Part shown: positions 6,378 through 10,452 of the stretch, in pieces
Numbering within the stretch: the first letter of the stretch is position 1
Layout of the letters: each line of letters opens with the position of its first letter
Assembly: GCA_031386665.1 (NCBI GenBank)
Contig: JANNCN010000223.1
Span: 1 to 10,452 of the forward strand
Length of the DNA: 10,452 nt
Direction of reading: 5' to 3'
DNA from: JANYCG01 sp031386665
GTDB taxonomy: Bacteria > Pseudomonadota > Gammaproteobacteria > Burkholderiales > Burkholderiaceae_C
Translations under genes and position numbers: made by a program
Notes under the pieces: generated by a model
Seen by the model: only the letters and a program-made list of their open reading frames with translations
Told to the model about the DNA's origin: nothing
Database searches by the model: none

Positions 6378-9300
6378 TCAAGCGACGCGTTGATCGGCCT
6401 TGGGGTTTTGGAATTCGTCCATCAACGCGCTCCATTTGACCCGAGCGGCATTGAGATTGCGCTCCTTAACGTGTCCATACCCTTTGACTTGTTCAGGAAT
6501 TCGAGCAATTTCGACTGCAATGGCGTGATTGGCGTCATTCAATTGAGCCAGAACCGCGTCGATGCTGGCTTGGTACTCGCCGATCAAGGCGCGCTCGCCT
6601 CTACGCTCTTCGGTTTTGCCAAACACGTCAAACGCGCCGCCTCGCAGGCCTTTCAATCGGGCCAAAACCTTGAAAACCGTCAAAGTACTGGGGCCAAACT
6701 TGGTCTTTTGCAGCTCGCCCTTCTCATTTCGCTTGGAGATTAACGGTGGTGCCAAGTGGTAATTCAGTTTGAAATCACCTTCAAACATGGCATTGACACG
6801 GGCATGAAACGCCGGGTCGGAGTGCAGCCGCGCCACTTCGTACTCGTCTTTGTAGGCCATGAGCTTGAACAGGTAACGGGCAACGGCCTCGGTCAAAGGC
6901 AGGTGCTTCATGCCAGGTTTGTCGCCCAGTTTTTCCTCGGCGACCTTGACCTTCTGCACGGCAGCCTGGTATTTCTCGGCGTAGGCGGCATTTTGGTAAC
7001 CCGTCAAAAACTCGACTCTGGAGGTGAGCATTTGCGCCAGGGAATCGCGCTTTTTGAACTCAATCACCACCGCTTGGCCTGCTGGGCTTACCAAAGCTTT
7101 GAACCCAGCGGCATCGTGCGCAGCGCGACAACCCCATTTAAAAGCAATTTTATTTTGCTGAACCGCCACGGCGTTGAGCTCAATGGCTCGCATTAACGAA
7201 GCTTTTTCCAGCGGAATCCAGCCCTTTTGCCAGGCGTAACCCAACATCATCGGGTTGGTGTAAATGCTGTCGCCCAAAAGCCGGGTCGATGCCGCATCTG
7301 CGTCAAAAACCCCGACATTGGCCTCGCCCACTTCAGCGATGACTTCTGCCACGCACTGGTCAGCAGGGTTTTGCCAGTTGGCGTTTTTGACAAACGCCGC
7401 AGTGGGCGTGCTGTTGGAATTGAGCGCCACGTGCGTGCGCCCAGCCCGCATACGCAGCAAAGTTTCTTTAGCAACAGCAACAATCGGGTCACACCCGATG
7501 ATGAGGTCTGCCGCAGCCATGCCCACGCGCGTGGTTCGAATGTCGTCCTGACGGTCACCGATCAGCACATAGCTCCAGGTCGCCCCGCCTTTTTGAGCCA
7601 ATCCGCCTGCGTCTTGGGTGACGATGCCTTTGCCTTCGATGTGAGCGGCGACACCCAGCAGCTGCCCAATGGTGATAACCCCCGTGCCGCCCACGCCTGC
7701 CACGACCATGCCCCAAACGGCGCTTGGCTGCGAAGCGTTGGCAAACACAGGCTCAGGCAAGGCACCCAGTTCAAAGGGTGACGGGAACGCGCCCGATTCG
7801 CCAGCCTTGGCTTTTTTCTTCAACTGCCCACCTTCGACCGTGATGAAGCTTGGGCAGAACCCTTTGACGCAAGAGATGTCTTTGTTGCAGGTGCTTTGGT
7901 TGATCTGGCGTTTGCGGTCAAATTCAGTCTCAAGCGGCTCGACGCTCAGGCAATTGCTTTGCACGCCACAGTCGCCGCAACCCTCGCAAACCAACTCATT
8001 GATCACCACGCGCTTGGCTGGATCTACCATCGTGCCGCGCTTGCGACGGCGGCGCTTTTCCGTGGCGCAGGTTTGGTCGTAAATGATGACGGTAGTGCCT
8101 TTAATTTCTCTGAACTGGCGCTGAATGGCGTCCAGCTCGTCACGGTGGTGCACACCCACGTCAGCCACCAAGGTGATGTTGTCGTACTTTTCGGGCTCGT
8201 CAGTGACAATCACGATTCTGGCCGCGCCTTCGGCCCGCATGGACTGGGCGATTTGCACGACCGAATGCCCTTCAGCGCGTTCACCCACCTGCTGGCCGCC
8301 CGTCATGGCCACGGCGTCGTTGTACAAGATTTTGTAGGTGATGTTGACACCCGATGCAATGGCTTGGCGCACCGCCAGCAAGCCGCTGTGAAAGTAGGTG
8401 CCGTCGCCCAGATTGGCAAACATATGCTGGTCATGGCTGAACGGTTGCTGCCCGACCCAGGGCACACCTTCGCCACCCATTTGGGTGAAACCGACGGTGG
8501 CGCGGTCCATCCAGATGCTCATGAAATGGCAACCAATGCCCGCCATGGCACGCGAACCCTCGGGCACCTTGGTGGACGTGTTGTGCGGGCAGCCCGAGCA
8601 AAACCAGGGTTGGCGATCCGCCCCTTGCACGCCATTGACTTCGAGCACGTGCATGGAACGCTCTTTGGCGTCCAAAATGGCCAACTGGGCGTCCATGCGG
8701 GCGTGAATGTCGGCATCGACCCCCAGTTTTTTCAGGCGCTGCGCAATGGCTCTGGCGATGATGGCGGGCGACAGGTCGGCGTTGGCCCGCAACAGGGTGT
8801 TGGCGTTCGGGTTGGGCATGGACCACTCGCCGCCGCTGCCGTAGGCCTGGCCACTGGCATCGGTCGATGAGGATTCGACCTCGTTGAACTTGCCCAGCAC
8901 TTTGGGGCGCACGTCAGCACGCCAGTTGTACAGCTCTTCCTTCAGCTGGTATTCAATCACTTGGCGCTTTTCTTCGACCACCAGGATCTCTTGCAAACCC
9001 GTGGCGAATTCCCGGGTTAACTGCGCCTCAAGCGGCCAAACCACGCCGACCTTGTGCAGGCGAATGCCCAAGCGCTGGCAAGTGGCGTCGTCCAGCCCTA
9101 AGTCAATGAGCGCTTGGCGCGTGTCGTTGAAGGCTTTGCCGCTGGCAATCAAGCCAAAGCGGTCGTTTTTGCCCTCGATCACGTTGTAATTGAGCCGATT
9201 GGCGCGAACGTAGGCCAGCGCCGCGTACCACTTGTAGTCAAACAGCCTCGCCTCTTGGTCTAACGCGCCATCGGGCCAGCGAATGTGCAGGCCACCGGGC

Positions 9301-10025
9301 GGCATGGCAAAGTCGGTCGGAATTTTGATGTCCACCCGCTCGGGGTCGATCATGGCGGTGGCGCTGGATTCGACGATCTCTTGAATCGTTTTCATACCTG
9401 CCCAAACGCCTGAAAACCGGCTCATGGCAAAGGCGTGAATGCCCAAATCCAAAATTTCCTGCACATTGGCTGGAAAGAAAACTGGCGTGCCGCAGGCCTT
9501 GAAAATATGGTCACTTTGGTGCGCAGCGGTCGAGCTTTTGGAGATGTGGTCGTCCCCCGCGACGGCGATCACACCGCCAAATTCTGTGGTGCCAGCCATG
9601 TTGGCGTGTTTGAACACATCTGAACAGCGATCAACGCCCGGGCCTTTGCCGTACCAAATGCCGAAAACGCCATCGAACTTGTTGGTGCCGGGCGGCGCAT
9701 ACCCCAGTTGCTGCGTGCCCCACAAAGCCGTAGCCGCCAGTTCTTCGTTCACACCGGGCTGAAAGATGATGTTTTGCGCTTTGAGGTACTTTTCGGCCTT
9801 GACCAGCGCCTGGTCATAGCCTCCCAAAGGCGAGCCGCGGTAGCCGCTGATGAAGCCCGCGGTGTTTTTGCCAGCCAATTGATCGCGCAGTCGCTGCAAC
9901 ATCGGCAGCTTAACCAAGGCTTGCACGCCGCTCATGAAAGCGCGGCCATAGTCCAGGCTGTATTTATCGTCCAGCGTGACAGTTTCAAGCGCGCGGCGAA
10001 TGTGTTCGGGAAGGGGTGCGTTCAT
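6378..10025 (-). CDS. Fused indolepyruvate ferredoxin oxidoreductase (IorAB type)
   Basis: 1215-residue cytoplasmic enzyme of the 2-oxoacid:ferredoxin oxidoreductase superfamily with the alpha- and gamma-type parts in one chain. It should convert indolepyruvate and other aryl-pyruvates plus CoA to aryl-acetyl-CoA, CO2 and reduced electron carrier, in aromatic amino-acid breakdown. Order: N-terminal pyrimidine-binding domain (GYRGSPLGGYD 61-71, WYGKGPGVDR 124-133); CSGCPHN (476-482); thiamine diphosphate motif from GDG (540-542) to ND (569-570); iron-sulfur region with Cys 680, 683, 686, 692, 713, 719 and 724; gamma-type domain with GVGGTGV (777-783) and DAGGLAQKGG; and a C-terminal DUF6537-like domain from about 990. 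ATG 10025 is preferred because MNAPLPEHIRRAL is a typical start and GGAG lies 11 bases before it; the frame can be extended to a TTG at 10079 without support. The substrate is inferred from the family. Confidence 0.92.
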   Translation of the reverse strand: MNAPLPEHIRRALETVTLDDKYSLDYGRAFMSGVQALVKLPMLQRLRDQLAGKNTAGFISGYRGSPLGGYDQALVKAEKYLKAQNIIFQPGVNEELAATALWGTQQLGYAPPGTNKFDGVFGIWYGKGPGVDRCSDVFKHANMAGTTEFGGVIAVAGDDHISKSSTAAHQSDHIFKACGTPVFFPANVQEILDLGIHAFAMSRFSGVWAGMKTIQEIVESSATAMIDPERVDIKIPTDFAMPPGGLHIRWPDGALDQEARLFDYKWYAALAYVRANRLNYNVIEGKNDRFGLIASGKAFNDTRQALIDLGLDDATCQRLGIRLHKVGVVWPLEAQLTREFATGLQEILVVEEKRQVIEYQLKEELYNWRADVRPKVLGKFNEVESSSTDASGQAYGSGGEWSMPNPNANTLLRANADLSPAIIARAIAQRLKKLGVDADIHARMDAQLAILDAKERSMHVLEVNGVQGADRQPWFCSGCPHNTSTKVPEGSRAMAGIGCHFMSIWMDRATVGFTQMGGEGVPWVGQQPFSHDQHMFANLGDGTYFHSGLLAVRQAIASGVNITYKILYNDAVAMTGGQQVGERAEGHSVVQIAQSMRAEGAARIVIVTDEPEKYDNITLVADVGVHHRDELDAIQRQFREIKGTTVIIYDQTCATEKRRRRKRGTMVDPAKRVVINELVCEGCGDCGVQSNCLSVEPLETEFDRKRQINQSTCNKDISCVKGFCPSFITVEGGQLKKKAKAGESGAFPSPFELGALPEPVFANASQPSAVWGMVVAGVGGTGVITIGQLLGVAAHIEGKGIVTQDAGGLAQKGGATWSYVLIGDRQDDIRTTRVGMAAADLIIGCDPIVAVAKETLLRMRAGRTHVALNSNSTPTAAFVKNANWQNPADQCVAEVIAEVGEANVGVFDADAASTRLLGDSIYTNPMMLGYAWQKGWIPLEKASLMRAIELNAVAVQQNKIAFKWGCRAAHDAAGFKALVSPAGQAVVIEFKKRDSLAQMLTSRVEFLTGYQNAAYAEKYQAAVQKVKVAEEKLGDKPGMKHLPLTEAVARYLFKLMAYKDEYEVARLHSDPAFHARVNAMFEGDFKLNYHLAPPLISKRNEKGELQKTKFGPSTLTVFKVLARLKGLRGGAFDVFGKTEERRGERALIGEYQASIDAVLAQLNDANHAIAVEIARIPEQVKGYGHVKERNLNAARVKWSALMDEFQNPKADQRVA

Positions 10026-10139
10026 GGTGTCGGTTTCTCCAAGTGACGGTAACTGCCTTGTGAGCAGGCGTTTGCGCAAAGTGGGCGAACTTCACTTTTT
10101 GAGTGGGCCCGACCAACCCTGCAGCACAAAGTGTATTCT

Positions 10140-10186
10140 GACTTGCAAACCAAGTCTTGGCATTTGCATGGCGTTTGCCTTGGTTT
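10140..10186. promoter_or_regulatory. Repeat-rich candidate operator upstream of the oxidoreductase gene
   Basis: Starting 115 bases before the oxidoreductase ATG, several small symmetric motifs overlap: GACTTG/CAAGTC around CAAAC (10140-10156); CCAAG/CTTGG around one base (10150-10160); AAACCAAG (10147-10154) against CTTGGTTT (10179-10186); and a direct repeat GGCATTTGC / GGCGTTTGC (10159-10167 and 10170-10178) with an 11-base period, one DNA turn. This looks like a binding region for a dimeric or multimeric regulator, which would fit an inducible catabolic gene. No regulator gene is in the window and no clear -35/-10 pair was found nearby. Confidence 0.4.
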
Positions 10187-10217
10187 TTCTGGCCGTTTCT
10201 TCGACGCCAACGACAAG

Positions 10218-10292
10218 ACAAATGCTATTATTTAAATAGCAAACTATTGAATATATTCGAGAGCTAGAGGCGATTTTTATTGATATTTTGAC
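10218..10292. repeat. AT-rich dyad region, possible dispersed intergenic repeat
   Basis: Contains a 17-base inverted repeat (GCTATT/AATAGC around ATTTA, 10224-10240), then a perfect ten-base palindrome GAATATATTC (10249-10258), then GAGCTAGAGGCGATTTTTAT. From memory, many Comamonadaceae genomes carry an intergenic element with the same plan: a GCTAT...ATAGC dyad, a second dyad, then GCGCTAGAGGC and a T-rich tail. This copy would be diverged. No gene is found between 10026 and 10370 beyond this element, the candidate operator and the insertion-sequence end. Confidence 0.35.
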
Positions 10293-10328
10293 CGTTTTGA
10301 GTCGTTTTTGCCAAAAAAGAACCTGCAG

Positions 10329-10452
10329 GGTGGGCTATCCCCTTAGCTCCACTGGTGTCAGAATCGGCTGATGAGCAAGCCAAAGAAGCAGCCCAAAGGA
10401 GGCGTCGATTACCCAGTGAATTGGGGCCAGTACCTGGATTGGTTCCACACCG
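10329..10452 (+). mobile_element. Left end of an IS1595-like insertion sequence (partial)
   Basis: Base composition and style change at about 10329, where a G-rich run leads into GGGCTATCCCCTTAGCTCC and then a transposase start at 10371. The sequence before the ORF probably includes the terminal inverted repeat, but the exact boundary, the other end and any target duplication lie outside the window or cannot be fixed from one end. The identification rests mainly on the transposase N-terminus. Confidence 0.5.
10371..10452 (+). CDS. Transposase N-terminus, IS1595-like (runs off the right edge)
   Basis: 27 codons are visible, beginning MSKPKKQPKGG and then DYPVNWGQYLDWFHT. IS1595-family transposases typically begin with a short basic tail and a Tyr-Pro...Trp...Phe...Trp-Phe-x-Thr block just before the (E)xxCxxYLxxxRWPxGFxCPxC zinc-ribbon region, which would come next outside the window. 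There is no strong ribosome site before the ATG. It is the only plus-strand gene in the window and is transcribed away from the oxidoreductase gene. Whether the gene is intact cannot be judged. A different transposase family, or an unrelated gene, remains possible with so few residues. Confidence 0.58.
   Translation, partial: MSKPKKQPKGGVDYPVNWGQYLDWFHT

Noticed and set aside
7896..8870. 324-codon open frame on the plus strand opposite the oxidoreductase gene
   Set aside because: It is antisense to a well-conserved coding region with clear cofactor motifs. The translated product has no recognisable domain and is rich in His/Val/Gly as expected for a shadow frame.
6378..10079. Longer oxidoreductase frame starting at a TTG at 10079
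   Set aside because: The extra 18 residues do not resemble the family, and an ATG with a GGAG site at the expected N-terminus is available at 10025.
10026..10370. Search for remnants of an Lrp/AsnC-type regulator gene divergent from the oxidoreductase
   Set aside because: No reading frame in this stretch shows helix-turn-helix or ligand-binding domain features.

Overview
The window looks like chromosome from a betaproteobacterium, most likely of the Comamonadaceae/Burkholderiales. The evidence is the SecD/SecF/YajC sequence style, a DUF1631 protein, a fused IorAB-type indolepyruvate ferredoxin oxidoreductase, and a rRNA-operon leader of beta/gammaproteobacterial type. This placement rests on recognising protein and leader styles, not on a search. 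All complete genes lie on the minus strand, so the biological reading order runs from the right edge to the left edge.

Right edge (about 10329-10452, plus strand): the first 27 codons of a transposase that resembles the IS1595 family, preceded by what is probably the left end of the insertion sequence. Between it and the next gene (10026-10328) is a non-coding stretch with an AT-rich dyad, possibly a dispersed intergenic repeat, and a dense cluster of small inverted and direct repeats (10140-10186) that could be an operator.

6378-10025 (minus): one large gene for a fused, 2-oxoacid:ferredoxin oxidoreductase-type enzyme (indolepyruvate ferredoxin oxidoreductase family) that should oxidatively decarboxylate aryl-pyruvates to aryl-acetyl-CoA in amino-acid breakdown. 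After it comes a 204-base gap with two hairpins and perhaps the start of the next transcription unit.

230-6173 (minus): yajC, secD, secF and a DUF1631 gene. yajC is separated from secD by 117 bases containing a perfect hairpin; secD-secF (2 bases apart) and secF-DUF1631 (14 bases apart) are almost contiguous. YajC, SecD and SecF form the accessory membrane complex that works with SecYEG and uses the proton gradient to help pull secreted proteins across the inner membrane. The DUF1631 protein has no known role; its position makes it part of this transcription unit.

Left edge (1-160, minus): a strong sigma70-type promoter and the leader of what appears to be a ribosomal RNA operon. A boxA-like element and flanking sequence align by eye with the E. 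coli rrn leader. The 16S rRNA gene should begin just beyond the window.

I see no CRISPR array, toxin-antitoxin pair, defence system or clearly new multi-gene system. The content is mostly housekeeping. The most useful leads are the Sec-linked DUF1631 gene, the rrn start at the edge, the repeat-rich regulatory region before the oxidoreductase, and the insertion sequence next to it.
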